This document shows positions 1 to 9,152 of a stretch of 64,000 nucleotides of DNA, one piece after another. The notes under the pieces are model-generated. The model did no database searches. It saw only the letters and a list, made by a program, of their open reading frames with translations, and had not been told where the DNA came from. Both the position numbers and the translations under genes were made by a program. The stretch comes from Thioclava indica (GTDB lineage: Bacteria > Pseudomonadota > Alphaproteobacteria > Rhodobacterales > Rhodobacteraceae). Position 1 is the stretch's first letter, and each line of letters opens with the position of its first letter. The stretch is from assembly GCF_000714545.1 (NCBI RefSeq), contig NZ_AUNB01000002.1:1-64000 (forward strand), read 5' to 3'.

Positions 1-1
1 G

Positions 2-43
2 GTCGAATACGCATTCGAGGCCGAGATCGCGGCGCAAGCCTGA
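2..43 (+). CDS. serC: C-terminal tail of a gene upstream of serA, probably phosphoserine aminotransferase
   Basis: Only the last 13 codons and a TGA stop are in the window, in the frame beginning at base 2 (ending in AEIAAQA). The tail alone is not diagnostic. The assignment rests on position: in Rhodobacterales serC commonly lies directly upstream of serA, and the two catalyse consecutive steps of serine synthesis. A terminator-like hairpin separates the two genes here. Confidence 0.45.
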   Translation, partial: VEYAFEAEIAAQA

Positions 44-73
44 TCCTTTGGTCTGATCCAAACCTGACAGATC

Positions 74-100
74 GGCGGGCCATGCAGGCCCGTCTTTCCT
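74..100 (+). terminator. Hairpin between serC tail and serA (terminator or attenuator)
   Basis: An 8-bp GC-rich stem (GGCGGGCC paired with GGCCCGTC, one G-T pair) closes a 5-nt loop ATGCA and is followed by CTTTCCT. The layout suits an intrinsic terminator for the upstream gene, with readthrough or a separate promoter feeding serA 30 bp further on. The T tract is short, so the terminator may be partial. Confidence 0.5.
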
Positions 101-130
101 AAAATTCAGAAAATTCAAGGAACCCAGAAA

Positions 131-1726
131 ATGGCTCCCAAAGTTCTCGTCTCCGATAGTCTCTCGGAAACCGCCGTCCAGATTTTCCGCGACCGTGGCA
201 TCGAAGTTGACTTCGAACCCGGCCTTGGCAAAGACAAGGAAAAACTGGCCGAGGTGATCGGCAAATATGACGGTCTCGCGATCCGCTCGGCCACCAAGGT
301 CACCGCGAAACTGCTCGAAAGCGCGACCAATCTGAAAGTCGTCGGGCGCGCCGGCATCGGCACCGATAACGTCGATAAGGAAGCGTCCAGCAAAAAGGGC
401 GTGATCGTAATGAACACGCCGTTTGGCAACATGATCACCACCGCCGAACACGCCATTGCGCTGATGTTCGCCGTGGCGCGTCAAATCCCCGAGGCGGATG
501 CCTCGACCCAAGCGGGCAAATGGGAAAAGTCGAAATTCATGGGGGTCGAGCTGACCGCCAAGACGCTGGGCGTGATCGGCGCAGGCAATATCGGTGGCAT
601 CGTGTGCGACCGGGCGCGCGGTCTGAAAATGAAGGTCGTGGCCTATGACCCCTTCCTGTCCGAGGAAAAAGCCGCAACGATGGGCGTCGAAAAAGTCGAG
701 TTGGACGAGCTGCTCAAGCGCGCTGATTTCATCACGCTGCATGTGCCGCTGACCGATCAGACCCGCAATATCCTGTCGGCGGAAAACCTCGCCAAGACCA
801 AGAAGGGCGTGCGCATCATAAACTGCGCGCGCGGCGGTCTGGTCGATGAAAACGCGCTGGCCGAGTTGCTGAAATCGGGCCATGTCGCGGGCGCGGCCTT
901 TGATGTGTTCTCGCAAGAACCCGCCACCGAGAACGTGCTGTTCGGTCTGCCCAACGTGGTCTGCACGCCCCACCTTGGCGCCGCCACGACCGAAGCGCAG
1001 GAAAACGTGGCCCTGCAAGTGGCCGAGCAGATGTCGAACTACCTGCTGGACGGCGCCGTTGAAAACGCGCTCAACATGCCCTCGATGACCGCCGAAGAGG
1101 CCAAAACGATGGGCCCGTGGGTCAAACTGGCCGAGCATCTGGGTGGCTTCATCGGTCAGATGACCGAAGACGCGATCAAGGCGATCAACGTCACCTATGA
1201 CGGTGTAGTGTCGGAAATGAACCTCAAGGCGCTGGATTGCGCGGTGATTTCGGGCATCCTCAAGGCCAGCCAACCGGACGTGAACATGGTCTCCGCCCCG
1301 GTCATCGCCAAAGAGCGCGGCATTCAGATCTCGACCACCTCGCAAGATCAAAGCGGCGTGTTTGACGGCTATATCAAGGTCACCGTGGTCAGCGAAAGCA
1401 AGGAACGCTCCATCGCGGGCACCGTGTTTAGCGATGGCAAGCCGCGCTTTATCCAGATCAAAGGCATCAATATCGACGCCGAAGTCGGCAATCACATGCT
1501 TTATACCACCAATAACGACGTCCCCGGCGTCATCGGCAAGCTTGGCACCTTGCTGGGCGAGCACGGCGTGAACCTTGCGAACTTCACCTTGGGCCGCTCG
1601 AAACAAAGCGGTGAGGCCATCGCAATCGCCTATGTCGATGAGGCGGTTCCCGCAGATGTCGTCGAGGCGATGAAAGACACCGGCAACTTCAAACAGGTCA
1701 AACCGCTGGAATTCAACGTCGATTGA
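131..1726 (+). CDS. serA: D-3-phosphoglycerate dehydrogenase
   Basis: Oxidises 3-phosphoglycerate to 3-phosphohydroxypyruvate with NAD, the first committed step of L-serine synthesis in the cytoplasm. The 531-residue protein matches the long form of the family. It has an N-terminal substrate-binding part, a Rossmann NAD-binding motif GVIGAGNIGG near residue 150, the catalytic signatures NCARGGLVDE and TPHLGAAT, then an intervening domain and a C-terminal ACT regulatory domain (from about residue 455, NNDVPGVIGKLGTLLGEHGVNLANF). The ACT domain suggests allosteric control by an amino acid, probably serine, but this is not shown. ATG start with AAGGA upstream. A strong hairpin terminator follows the stop codon. 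Very secure call. Confidence 0.97.
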   Translation: MAPKVLVSDSLSETAVQIFRDRGIEVDFEPGLGKDKEKLAEVIGKYDGLAIRSATKVTAKLLESATNLKVVGRAGIGTDNVDKEASSKKGVIVMNTPFGNMITTAEHAIALMFAVARQIPEADASTQAGKWEKSKFMGVELTAKTLGVIGAGNIGGIVCDRARGLKMKVVAYDPFLSEEKAATMGVEKVELDELLKRADFITLHVPLTDQTRNILSAENLAKTKKGVRIINCARGGLVDENALAELLKSGHVAGAAFDVFSQEPATENVLFGLPNVVCTPHLGAATTEAQENVALQVAEQMSNYLLDGAVENALNMPSMTAEEAKTMGPWVKLAEHLGGFIGQMTEDAIKAINVTYDGVVSEMNLKALDCAVISGILKASQPDVNMVSAPVIAKERGIQISTTSQDQSGVFDGYIKVTVVSESKERSIAGTVFSDGKPRFIQIKGINIDAEVGNHMLYTTNNDVPGVIGKLGTLLGEHGVNLANFTLGRSKQSGEAIAIAYVDEAVPADVVEAMKDTGNFKQVKPLEFNVD

Positions 1727-1746
1727 TCTAACTGAACGCACGAACG

Positions 1747-1770
1747 GGCCCCTCGCGGTTGCGGGGGGCC
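1747..1770 (+). terminator. Rho-independent terminator after serA
   Basis: A 10-bp stem (GGCCCCTCGC paired with GCGGGGGGCC, one T-G pair) with a GGTT tetraloop starts 20 bp after the serA stop. Few T residues follow it (TTGTG). It lies just before the next gene and argues against the GTG at 1773 as that gene's start. Confidence 0.7.
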
Positions 1771-1790
1771 TTGTGCATGAAGGGGACGAA

Positions 1791-2537
1791 ATGCGCAGCT
1801 ATGCTATCGGTGATATCCACGGCCATCTGGAACAGGTGCACGCAGCACATGCGCTGATCGCGGCAGATCGTGCGAGTTGTGGCGATACAGAGGCTCCGAT
1901 TGTGCATCTCGGTGATCTGGTTGATCGCGGGCCAAACTCGAACGGCGTGATCCAGTTTCTGATGGAGGGTCAGGCTCGCGGCGAAAACTGGGTTGTGCTG
2001 CGGGGCAATCACGACCGGATGTTCTTGGGCTTTCTCAACGATCCAGCCGCACAAGACCCGATCCTGAGCAGCCATGTCACCTATCTCAACCCGCGCGTCG
2101 GCGGTGAAGCAACGCTGCAAAGCTACGGTATCCCTGATGCTTTTTCCCGCCCCCTAAGCGAGATCGCCCCGCTTCTTGGCGCGGTCCCGCAATCCCATCG
2201 CGACTGGCTGGCATCCCAGCCCGCTTACCATCTGCGCGGTGAAACACTTTTCGTGCATGCGGGCATTCGCCCCGGCGTCGATCTGCACGATCAGGTCGAG
2301 GATGATTTGCTCTGGATTCGCGAACCGTTTCTGTCAGACCCCCGCGATCACGGGGTGCTTGTCGTGCATGGTCACACCAACATTCAGGCGGCGACCCATT
2401 ACGGCAATCGCCTGAACCTTGATAGCGGCGCAGGCTATGGCCACCCGATTTCCACAGCCGTGATCGAGGGGCGCGACGCGTGGCTATTGACGCCCGAGGG
2501 CCGCGCTCCCCTGACCCCTCACCGCGCTTCGAAGTAA
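1791..2537 (+). CDS. PPP-family metallophosphatase (serine/threonine phosphatase-like)
   Basis: Calcineurin-like phosphoesterase of about 248 residues. All signature blocks of the bacterial PPP group are visible in order: GDIHG near the N terminus, GDLVDRG, RGNHD, VHAG and VHGHT near the C terminus. These residues bind the two catalytic metal ions. Natural substrates may be phosphoproteins or dinucleoside polyphosphates; the sequence does not decide. A GTG at 1773 would add six residues but sits on the serA terminator. The ATG at 1791 has AAGGGGACGA just upstream and puts the GDIHG motif at the usual distance. The 3' end overlaps the convergent hydrolase gene by 19 bp. Confidence 0.85.
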   Translation: MRSYAIGDIHGHLEQVHAAHALIAADRASCGDTEAPIVHLGDLVDRGPNSNGVIQFLMEGQARGENWVVLRGNHDRMFLGFLNDPAAQDPILSSHVTYLNPRVGGEATLQSYGIPDAFSRPLSEIAPLLGAVPQSHRDWLASQPAYHLRGETLFVHAGIRPGVDLHDQVEDDLLWIREPFLSDPRDHGVLVVHGHTNIQAATHYGNRLNLDSGAGYGHPISTAVIEGRDAWLLTPEGRAPLTPHRASK

Positions 2538-3391
2538 TCCAGCGGGATTTTCAGGTAGCTACGGCCATCCGCTTCCGCCTCGGGTTTGCGCCCGCCGCGA
2601 ATGTTGATCTGCAACGCCGCCAGCATCAGCTTGGGCAGCGGTAGGGTCGCATCGCGCGCCTCACGCGTTTCGATGAAATCGGCGCGGCTGATCCCGTCCT
2701 TCACATGTTTGTTGTCGCGGCGATGCTCGGCCACGGTCGCCATGCAGCGCGGCTCGCCCCCGTCGCCGGGATAATCGTGACCGATGAACAGGCGCGTCTC
2801 GCTGGGCAGGTCCAGAATCGCGCGCACCGAGTCCCACAATTCCGCCGCCGAGCCACCGGGAAAATCCGCGCGGCTCGTCCCGTTCTCGGGCATCATCAGA
2901 GTGTCATGCACAAAGGCCGCATCGCCCACCACATAGGTGATCGAAGCCAGCGTGTGCCCCGTGGACAGCATCACCCGCACTTCAAGATTGCCAATCCTAA
3001 AGGTCTCGCCGTCTGCAAACAGATGGTCCCATTGCCGCCCGTCCTGCGGCAGGTCTGGCGTGTTGTAGATACCCGCCCACAGGCTTTGCACCTTGCGCAC
3101 CCGCTCGCCAATACCGCGTTTTGCACCCAGTTGTTCAGCCAGCCAGACCGCAGATGTAAAGTGATCAGCATGGGGGTGGGTGTCGAGCACCCATTCCACA
3201 TCAATCCCCGTCTCGCGAATATAGCTCAGGATCGTCTTGGCGTTGTCCAGACCTGTCGCGCCCGCCTGCGGATCATAATCCCAGACCGGATCAACCACCG
3301 CCCCTTTCATCGTGTCGGGGTCGTGAAACACATATTGCCAGCTTCCGGTGGGTTTATCCCAAAAGCCTTTGACGATGGGGTGGGCGGTCAT
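2519..3391 (-). CDS. Metallo-beta-lactamase-fold hydrolase (ETHE1/Blh-like)
   Basis: A 290-residue metallo-beta-lactamase-fold protein. Metal ligands are present: THPHADH (HxHxDH), the histidine in STGHTLASITY, the aspartate in VHDTLMMP and the histidine in IGHDYPGDGG. The block around DTLMMPENGTSRADF and the GHDY signature are those of the persulfide dioxygenase (ETHE1) and beta-lactamase-hydrolase-like (Blh) branch. A role in sulfide or persulfide metabolism is therefore possible but unproven. The open frame extends upstream to 3796, but the ATG at 3391 has GGAGG 5 bp before it and starts at the conserved part. Divergent from the thiolase, sharing a 166-bp intergenic region. Confidence 0.83.
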   Translation of the reverse strand: MTAHPIVKGFWDKPTGSWQYVFHDPDTMKGAVVDPVWDYDPQAGATGLDNAKTILSYIRETGIDVEWVLDTHPHADHFTSAVWLAEQLGAKRGIGERVRKVQSLWAGIYNTPDLPQDGRQWDHLFADGETFRIGNLEVRVMLSTGHTLASITYVVGDAAFVHDTLMMPENGTSRADFPGGSAAELWDSVRAILDLPSETRLFIGHDYPGDGGEPRCMATVAEHRRDNKHVKDGISRADFIETREARDATLPLPKLMLAALQINIRGGRKPEAEADGRSYLKIPLDYFEAR

Positions 3392-3557
3392 AGTGCCTCC
3401 TGCAATCACATTCGTTACTTGGAATGTGTCTCTGCCTTGCAAGATTTCAACCCCCCGGCGATCCGCGCCGTAACGTGCCGTCAATTTCGCATCCCCCCTC
3501 TGGCCGGATGCGCGCGCAGGGCCTACCGTACCGCCAACCCTAACCCAGGAGGCCCCC

Positions 3558-4733
3558 ATGACCGGCATCGTCATCCTTTCCGCCACCCGCACGCCCATCG
3601 GCACCTTCGGCGGTTCGCTCTCAGGCTTTTCGCCCATCGAACTTGCGACCATCGTCTCAAAAGAGGCCATCGCGCGCGCCGGCATTTCCCCCGAGAAAAT
3701 CGGGCAAACTGTGTTCGGCCATATCATCAATACCGAGCCACGCGACATGTATGTCAGCCGCGTCGCTGCCGTGAACGCAGGCGTGCCTGTCGGCACCCCG
3801 GCGATGAACGTTAACCGCCTGTGCGGGTCGGGCGTTCAGGCAGTCGTATCAGCCGCCCAAATGCTGATGCTAGGTGACGCCGATTTCGCATTGGCAGGCG
3901 GCGCCGAAGTCATGAGCAAATCTCCCTACATCCTGCCCGCTGCCCGATTTGGTCAGAAGATGGGCGATGCGAAAGTGGTCGATATGATGACCGGCGCGCT
4001 GTCCTGCCCCTTCGGCACCGGCCATATGGGCGTGACGGCGGAAAACGTGGCTGCGGAATGTAACATCTCCCGCGAGGACCAAGACGCGGTTGCGATGCAA
4101 AGCCAGGAACGCGCCGCCGCCGCCATTGCTGCGGGCCATTTCAAGGAAGAAATTATCCCGGTTGAGATCACGACACGCAAAGGCACGGTCGTTTTCGACA
4201 CCGACGAACACCCGAAAGCCACCAGCCTTGAAAAGCTGGCGGGCCTCAAGCCTGTGTTCCAGAAAGACGGCACCGTAACGGCGGGCAATGCCAGCGGCAT
4301 CAATGACGCCGCCGCTGCTCTTATTATCGCACGCGAAGACGCCGCCGCTGCCGAGGGCCTGACTCCGCGCGCAAAAATCACCGGCTACGCGATTGCCGGC
4401 GTGCGCCCCGAGGTTATGGGCCTTGGCCCAATCCCCGCCGTGCGCGCTTTGCTGGAAAAAACCGGCCTTAGCGCTGATGAGTTCGACTGGATCGAAAGCA
4501 ACGAGGCCTTTGCCGCCCAAGCCATCGCCGTCTCGAAAGAGCTGGGCCTTGATCTTAGCAAGGTGAACCCCGATGGCGGCGCGATTGCGCTGGGCCACCC
4601 GGTTGGCGCAAGCGGTGCGATCCTGATCGTCAAGGCGCTCCATGCGCTGGAACGCACCGGTGGTAAACGCGCGCTGATCACCATGTGCATCGGCGGTGGG
4701 CAAGGCATCGCACTGGCCATCGAACGGGTCTGA
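3558..4733 (+). CDS. Acetyl-CoA acetyltransferase-type thiolase
   Basis: Thiolase of 391 residues, the family's usual length. The nucleophilic cysteine is at residue 89 in NRLCGSGVQ; the other catalytic blocks are NEAFAAQA, GGAIALGHPVGASGA and the second cysteine in CIGGGQG. It reversibly condenses two acyl-CoA units, either to acetoacetyl-CoA (as in PhaA or AtoB) or in fatty-acid breakdown. No phaB or fadB lies beside it, so the physiological direction is open and no gene symbol is given. Strong AGGAGG precedes the ATG. Two hairpin-forming sequences lie downstream before the sensor kinase. Confidence 0.92.
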   Translation: MTGIVILSATRTPIGTFGGSLSGFSPIELATIVSKEAIARAGISPEKIGQTVFGHIINTEPRDMYVSRVAAVNAGVPVGTPAMNVNRLCGSGVQAVVSAAQMLMLGDADFALAGGAEVMSKSPYILPAARFGQKMGDAKVVDMMTGALSCPFGTGHMGVTAENVAAECNISREDQDAVAMQSQERAAAAIAAGHFKEEIIPVEITTRKGTVVFDTDEHPKATSLEKLAGLKPVFQKDGTVTAGNASGINDAAAALIIAREDAAAAEGLTPRAKITGYAIAGVRPEVMGLGPIPAVRALLEKTGLSADEFDWIESNEAFAAQAIAVSKELGLDLSKVNPDGGAIALGHPVGASGAILIVKALHALERTGGKRALITMCIGGGQGIALAIERV

Positions 4734-4739
4734 GCGCCA

Positions 4740-4769
4740 GAGAATACGAGTAATTTTAATCGTATTCTC
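4740..4769. repeat. Perfect 10-bp inverted repeat downstream of the thiolase
   Basis: GAGAATACGA and TCGTATTCTC face each other across a 10-nt AT-rich spacer, beginning 7 bp after the thiolase stop codon. It may be a terminator without a T tract or a binding site for a dimeric regulator. The AT-rich composition differs from the GC-rich terminators elsewhere in the window. Confidence 0.5.
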
Positions 4770-4832
4770 AATGACCTGACGATGAGCGCTCCGCAGCGCG
4801 ATTAATCGTAAATTCACCGGCCTATGCCAATC

Positions 4833-4860
4833 TGCCCCCGAAGGAACGCTTTCGGGGGCA
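4833..4860 (+). terminator. Strong hairpin just upstream of the hybrid kinase start
   Basis: TGCCCCCGAA pairs perfectly over 10 bp with TTCGGGGGCA around an 8-nt loop. No T tract follows. It ends 11 bp before the ATG at 4872, so it either terminates transcription coming from the thiolase or limits access to the kinase ribosome binding region. It also argues that the upstream ATG at 4824 is not used. Confidence 0.45.
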
Positions 4861-4871
4861 ACTGGCGCGTG

Positions 4872-7082
4872 ATGCAATCGACTATCGCGGATAAACTGGC
4901 GCAAGAACGCCGGGCCCGGCTTGCGGCGGAACGCATGCTGGAGCAGAAAAAGACCGAACTGTTCGCCGCCAACCAGAAACTGGCCGTGCATGCGCGTATG
5001 CTGTCGGACCAGATTGTCGAACAACGTCAGGGCCTCGCGCGCGCGCTGAATGAAACCGAAACGCTTAAGGGCGAAAACACGCGCGTTAAAACCGACCTGG
5101 AACACGCCCATTCAATGGCGATGATCGCGCAACGTCGCCTCTGGGATGCGGTCGAAACCATTACGCAGGCCTTTGCTGTTTACGATAGCGACCTGCGCCT
5201 CGTTGCGGCAAACCGGACATATCTGTCGTTCTTTGAGGGTGAGGTCGCGATCGCGCCGGGCACCTCTTATGATGATGTGCTGCGCTTTGTCGCCGAACGC
5301 GGCATGTTCGATCTGCAAGGGCGCGACCCGCAAGACTGGCATTTCGAAATGAGCGCGCGCGTTCGTAGCCGCGATATCCGCCCCGTCGAAATGCAATCCC
5401 ATGACGGGCATTGGTATCGGCTCAACAATCGCTGGGGCGCGCAGGGCGATCTCGTCACCTACGCCCAAGACATCACCGAGTCGATCGCACGCGAGGATGA
5501 GCTGCGCGAGGCCCGCGATAAGGCAGAGGCCGCCAATCGCGCCAAATCCGCCTTCCTCGCCAATATGAGCCATGAAATCCGCACTCCGATGAATGGCGTC
5601 GTGGGCATGGCCGATCTGCTTTCAGAAACCGACCTGACCGAAGAACAACAGCTTTACGCCGACACGATCCGCTCCTCGGGTGAGGCGCTTTTGACGATCA
5701 TCAATGACGTGCTCGACTACTCCAAGATCGAAGCCGAACGGATGAAACTTTATCCCGAACCCTTCGATCTGGAACGCTGCCTGCACGAAATCATGGTGCT
5801 GCTGCAGCCCTCTGCCAAGGACCGTGACGTCAAGCTGCTGGTCGATTACGACCTGTTCCTGCCCACCAGGTTCAAGGCCGATCCCGGCCGGATGCGCCAG
5901 ATCCTGACCAATCTTTTGGGCAATGCCGTCAAGTTTACGCAAAGCGGTCATGTGCTTGCCCGCGTCGTCGGGTTTGAACGCAGCGAGGCGCAATATGAGC
6001 TGCATATCACGATCGAAGACACCGGCATCGGCATCGCGCCCGAGTTGCTCGATCACGTCTTTGGCGAGTTCAATCAGGTCGAGGCGGATTCAAACCGCAA
6101 GTTTGAGGGAACGGGTCTGGGCCTTGCGATCTCAAGTCAGCTTGTGGCGCTGATGGGCGGCGAAGTCTGGGTCGATAGCGCGCTGGGCGAGGGGTCGTGT
6201 TTCGGCTTCAAAGTCACCTTGCCACGCAGCGAACCCGTCACGCCGATCGACGTGCCTTCGCCGCCGATCACCCTGCGCGCGGCGTTGGTGGTCGATGATC
6301 TGCTCGTCAATCGCGTCATCCTTGAACGCCAGCTCCAGACCTATGGCCTTGAGGTCACGCTGTGCCGCTCGGGCGAAGAGGCGCTGCATGTTATCCAGGA
6401 CGGGGCAGCGTTCGACGTTGTGCTCAGCGATCACCTCATGCCCGGTCTTGACGGGTTGTCCTTTGCGCAAAAGCTGCATGATGCAGGCATCGACGTGCCG
6501 ATCTTGCTGCTAAGCTCTGATCCAGAGGCCGCGCGCGCCGCGCAAAGCGCCGAAGTCGCCGCCTGTCTGCAAAAACCGGTGCTGCGCTCGGAACTTTTCC
6601 GCGCCTTGCAGGATCTGTCCCACAAGCCCCCTCCGCCGCCTGTGCCAGCCGCACCGCCCGTCGCGCCCGCCAGCCCGGTGTTGCTGCGTCAAATGCGCGT
6701 ACTCGCCGCCGAGGACAATCGCACAAACCAGCTTGTCTTTGCCAAGATGGTCAAGGATTTCGACATCGACCTGCGCTTTGCCAATAACGGGCGCGAGGCG
6801 GTCGCTGCATGGCGCGAGTTTGTGCCCGATTTGATCTTCATGGATATCTCGATGCCCGAAATGGATGGCCGCGAGGCCGCGCGCGCAATCCGCGATGCCG
6901 AAACTCTTGGCGCGCATGTGCCGATCTGCGCACTGACGGCCCACGCGATGGAAGGCGACAGCGAGTCGATCTTTGCCGCGGGCATCGACCATTATCTGAC
7001 CAAGCCATTGAAAAAGATTGCTATTGCAGAACGTATCAATGCCGAACGTCCAGATGAAACGCGTCCGCCCATCCCCGAATAG
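4872..7082 (+). CDS. PAS-domain hybrid histidine kinase with two receiver domains
   Basis: A 736-residue, probably soluble signalling protein; no membrane segment was seen. Order: N-terminal coiled coil (about 5-90), PAS domain (about 95-210), HisKA with phospho-acceptor His234 in [10 protein letters not shown], an ATPase domain with N box [10 protein letters not shown] and G box EDTGIGIAP, a first receiver (Asp520 in [11 protein letters not shown]), a Pro/Ala linker [12 protein letters not shown], and a second receiver (Asp658 in [11 protein letters not shown], Lys in YLTKPLKK). Both receivers keep their acidic pocket, aspartate and lysine. No HPt domain or output regulator is encoded next to it, so the phosphorelay partner is elsewhere. 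The start at 4872 avoids the hairpin at 4833-4860; the alternative start at 4824 adds 16 residues. Confidence 0.9.
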   Translation: MQSTIADKLAQERRARLAAERMLEQKKTELFAANQKLAVHARMLSDQIVEQRQGLARALNETETLKGENTRVKTDLEHAHSMAMIAQRRLWDAVETITQAFAVYDSDLRLVAANRTYLSFFEGEVAIAPGTSYDDVLRFVAERGMFDLQGRDPQDWHFEMSARVRSRDIRPVEMQSHDGHWYRLNNRWGAQGDLVTYAQDITESIAREDELREARDKAEAANRAKSAFLANMSHEIRTPMNGVVGMADLLSETDLTEEQQLYADTIRSSGEALLTIINDVLDYSKIEAERMKLYPEPFDLERCLHEIMVLLQPSAKDRDVKLLVDYDLFLPTRFKADPGRMRQILTNLLGNAVKFTQSGHVLARVVGFERSEAQYELHITIEDTGIGIAPELLDHVFGEFNQVEADSNRKFEGTGLGLAISSQLVALMGGEVWVDSALGEGSCFGFKVTLPRSEPVTPIDVPSPPITLRAALVVDDLLVNRVILERQLQTYGLEVTLCRSGEEALHVIQDGAAFDVVLSDHLMPGLDGLSFAQKLHDAGIDVPILLLSSDPEAARAAQSAEVAACLQKPVLRSELFRALQDLSHKPPPPPVPAAPPVAPASPVLLRQMRVLAAEDNRTNQLVFAKMVKDFDIDLRFANNGREAVAAWREFVPDLIFMDISMPEMDGREAARAIRDAETLGAHVPICALTAHAMEGDSESIFAAGIDHYLTKPLKKIAIAERINAERPDETRPPIPE

Positions 7083-7088
7083 CCGCGT

Positions 7089-9152
7089 TCAACGATACTC
7101 GGCCAGCACCGCCAAAAACGCATCGCCAAAGCGCTCCAGCTTGGCCTCGGGCAGGCGCGTCAGGCGCGCCAAATCGTCTTGCGTATGCGGTTTAGCCTCA
7201 GAGATCTTGCGCAACAGCGATGTCGAGCACGACAATGGCCGCGCCAGCCCATCGATCCCCCGCTCCAGATCGCGCTGAACCTGCGCCAGACGATCAAAAA
7301 TTTCGCCCGCCGGACTGCCTGCCAGCTTGCGTCGTGTCGGATGCATCTCCTCGACCGCCCCCGCGATCACGCCCAGAAATGCGGCCCCGTAGCTTTCAAG
7401 CTTTTTCGCCCCAACTCCGCCGATCCCGGCCATCTCGTCCAGCGTCGTGGGCCGTTTTTCAGCCATCTCGATCAGCGTGCGATCGTTGAAAATAATATAG
7501 GCTGGCATGCCCGCAGCCTCGGCCAAAGCGCGCCGCTTCGCCTTGAGCGCCGAAAGCAGCGGCGCATCCTCATCGCTCACCAGCGCCTTCGCCGTGTTTT
7601 TCGTCTTAGCTTTCGTCACCAGATCGCGCCGCAAGGTGATATTTTCCTCGCCGCGCAAGATCGGATGCGCGCGCGCTGTCATTACCAAAGCCCCATGCCG
7701 TGCCGCGTCGGGCCGCATCAGGTCGTGCCCCATCATCTGACGAAATACCGCCTGCCATTGCGCGCGGCTAAGATCGCGCCCGATCCCGAAAGTCGGCAAT
7801 TTATCATGGCCGCGCTGCATGATTTTGTCGGTGCTACTGCCCAGCAAAATCTCGATCAGATGGCCGGCGCCAAACCGTTCATCGGTGCGCAACGCGGCGG
7901 ACAAGCCTTTGCGCACGGCTTCGGTGCCATCAAACAGGTCGGGCGGGTTGTCGCACAGGTCGCAATTGCCGCAATCCGCCGCATCTTCACCAAAATAACG
8001 CAGCAGTTTCACGCGCCGACATCCGGTCGCTTCGGCCAGCCCAAGCAGCGCGTTGAGCCGCCCGTGATCGGCCTCTTTATGCTCGGGCGGGGCGAGCCCC
8101 TCGTCAATCTGGGACCGCCGCAACCGAATATCATCCGGCCCATACAGCGTTAGCGTTTCGGCAGGCGCACCATCGCGCCCCGCACGTCCGATTTCCTGAT
8201 AATACGCCTCGATGGATTTCGGCAGATCGGCATGCGCAACCCAGCGGATATCAGGCTTGTCCACACCCATTCCGAAGGCCACGGTCGCGACTACGATCAA
8301 CCCGTCTTCCTGCTGAAACCGCACCTCGACATTGCGGCGATCCTCGGCGTCCATGCCGCCGTGATAATGGCACGCCGAATGCCCCGCCTCGCGCAATGCG
8401 CGCGCCAGCGTTTCGGTTTTCGCGCGCGTGCCGCAATAAACGATGCCCGACTGTCCTTTGCGCGCCGCCGCAAACGTCAAAATCTGTTGGCGCGGCTGGT
8501 CTTTGGGCGAAAATGCCAGATGAATGTTGGGCCGATCAAAGCCGCGTAGAAAGGTTTCCGGCGGCGCGCCATCAAACAGTCGCGTGACAATCTCGGCGCG
8601 GGTTTCTTCATCGGCGGTGGCAGTAAAGGCCGCCAGAGGCACGCCAAGACTGCGCCGCAATTCCCCTATGCGCAGATAATCGGGGCGGAAATCATGGCCC
8701 CACTGGCTGACGCAATGCGCCTCGTCCACCGCGATCAAGCTGACATTCGCGCGCCGCAGCAAGTTGAGCGCCCCGCCCGAAGCCAACCGCTCGGGCGCCA
8801 TATACAGCAGTTTCAGACGACCCTCGTCGATCGCGGCAAAGACCTCTTCGGTCTCTTCCTCGGTATTGCCCGAGGTCAGCGCGCCTGCCTCAACGCCCGC
8901 CTGTTTCATCGCGCGCACCTGATCGCGCATCAGCGCAATCAGCGGCGAAATCACCACCGTCACACCCTCGCGCATCAGGGCAGGCAATTGAAAACACAGG
9001 GATTTACCGCCACCCGTGGGCATGATCGCAAGCACGTTGTGCCCCGCGATCACCGCACGCACGACCTCTTCCTGACCGGGCCGGAACGCATCGAACCCCC
9101 AGACCCGCGCGAGCAGCGCAGATGGGTCGTCGCTCGGGTCCGGCTCAGACAT
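7089..9152 (-). CDS. recQ: ATP-dependent DNA helicase RecQ
   Basis: A 3'-5' superfamily-2 helicase for recombination and replication-fork repair. The 687-residue protein shows Walker A MPTGGGKSLCFQLP, the DEAH box in VDEAHCVSQWGHDFRPDY, motif VI QEIGRAGRDG, the RQC zinc site with its cysteine cluster (CRRVKLLRYFGE, then CGNCDLC), a winged-helix region and a C-terminal HRDC domain. A second, shorter HRDC-like segment closes the protein (LARLTRLPEAKLERFGDAFL). Its ATG overlaps the yggT stop by one base (TAATG), so the two are translationally coupled. It converges on the kinase gene with a 6-bp gap. Confidence 0.96.
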   Translation of the reverse strand: MSEPDPSDDPSALLARVWGFDAFRPGQEEVVRAVIAGHNVLAIMPTGGGKSLCFQLPALMREGVTVVISPLIALMRDQVRAMKQAGVEAGALTSGNTEEETEEVFAAIDEGRLKLLYMAPERLASGGALNLLRRANVSLIAVDEAHCVSQWGHDFRPDYLRIGELRRSLGVPLAAFTATADEETRAEIVTRLFDGAPPETFLRGFDRPNIHLAFSPKDQPRQQILTFAAARKGQSGIVYCGTRAKTETLARALREAGHSACHYHGGMDAEDRRNVEVRFQQEDGLIVVATVAFGMGVDKPDIRWVAHADLPKSIEAYYQEIGRAGRDGAPAETLTLYGPDDIRLRRSQIDEGLAPPEHKEADHGRLNALLGLAEATGCRRVKLLRYFGEDAADCGNCDLCDNPPDLFDGTEAVRKGLSAALRTDERFGAGHLIEILLGSSTDKIMQRGHDKLPTFGIGRDLSRAQWQAVFRQMMGHDLMRPDAARHGALVMTARAHPILRGEENITLRRDLVTKAKTKNTAKALVSDEDAPLLSALKAKRRALAEAAGMPAYIIFNDRTLIEMAEKRPTTLDEMAGIGGVGAKKLESYGAAFLGVIAGAVEEMHPTRRKLAGSPAGEIFDRLAQVQRDLERGIDGLARPLSCSTSLLRKISEAKPHTQDDLARLTRLPEAKLERFGDAFLAVLAEYR

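Noticed and set aside
2705-3814. Plus-strand open frame of 369 codons
   Set aside because: Antisense to the metallo-beta-lactamase-fold gene and running into the thiolase in another frame; Arg/His-rich.
4824-4871. Upstream ATG giving a 16-residue longer hybrid kinase
   Set aside because: The extension would translate through the strong hairpin at 4833-4860 and adds a Pro/Arg/Trp-containing tail unlike the coiled-coil start.
3870-5111. Minus-strand open frame of 413 codons across the thiolase and kinase
   Set aside because: It is antisense to two well-supported genes and shows the Arg/Ala-rich composition of a shadow frame.
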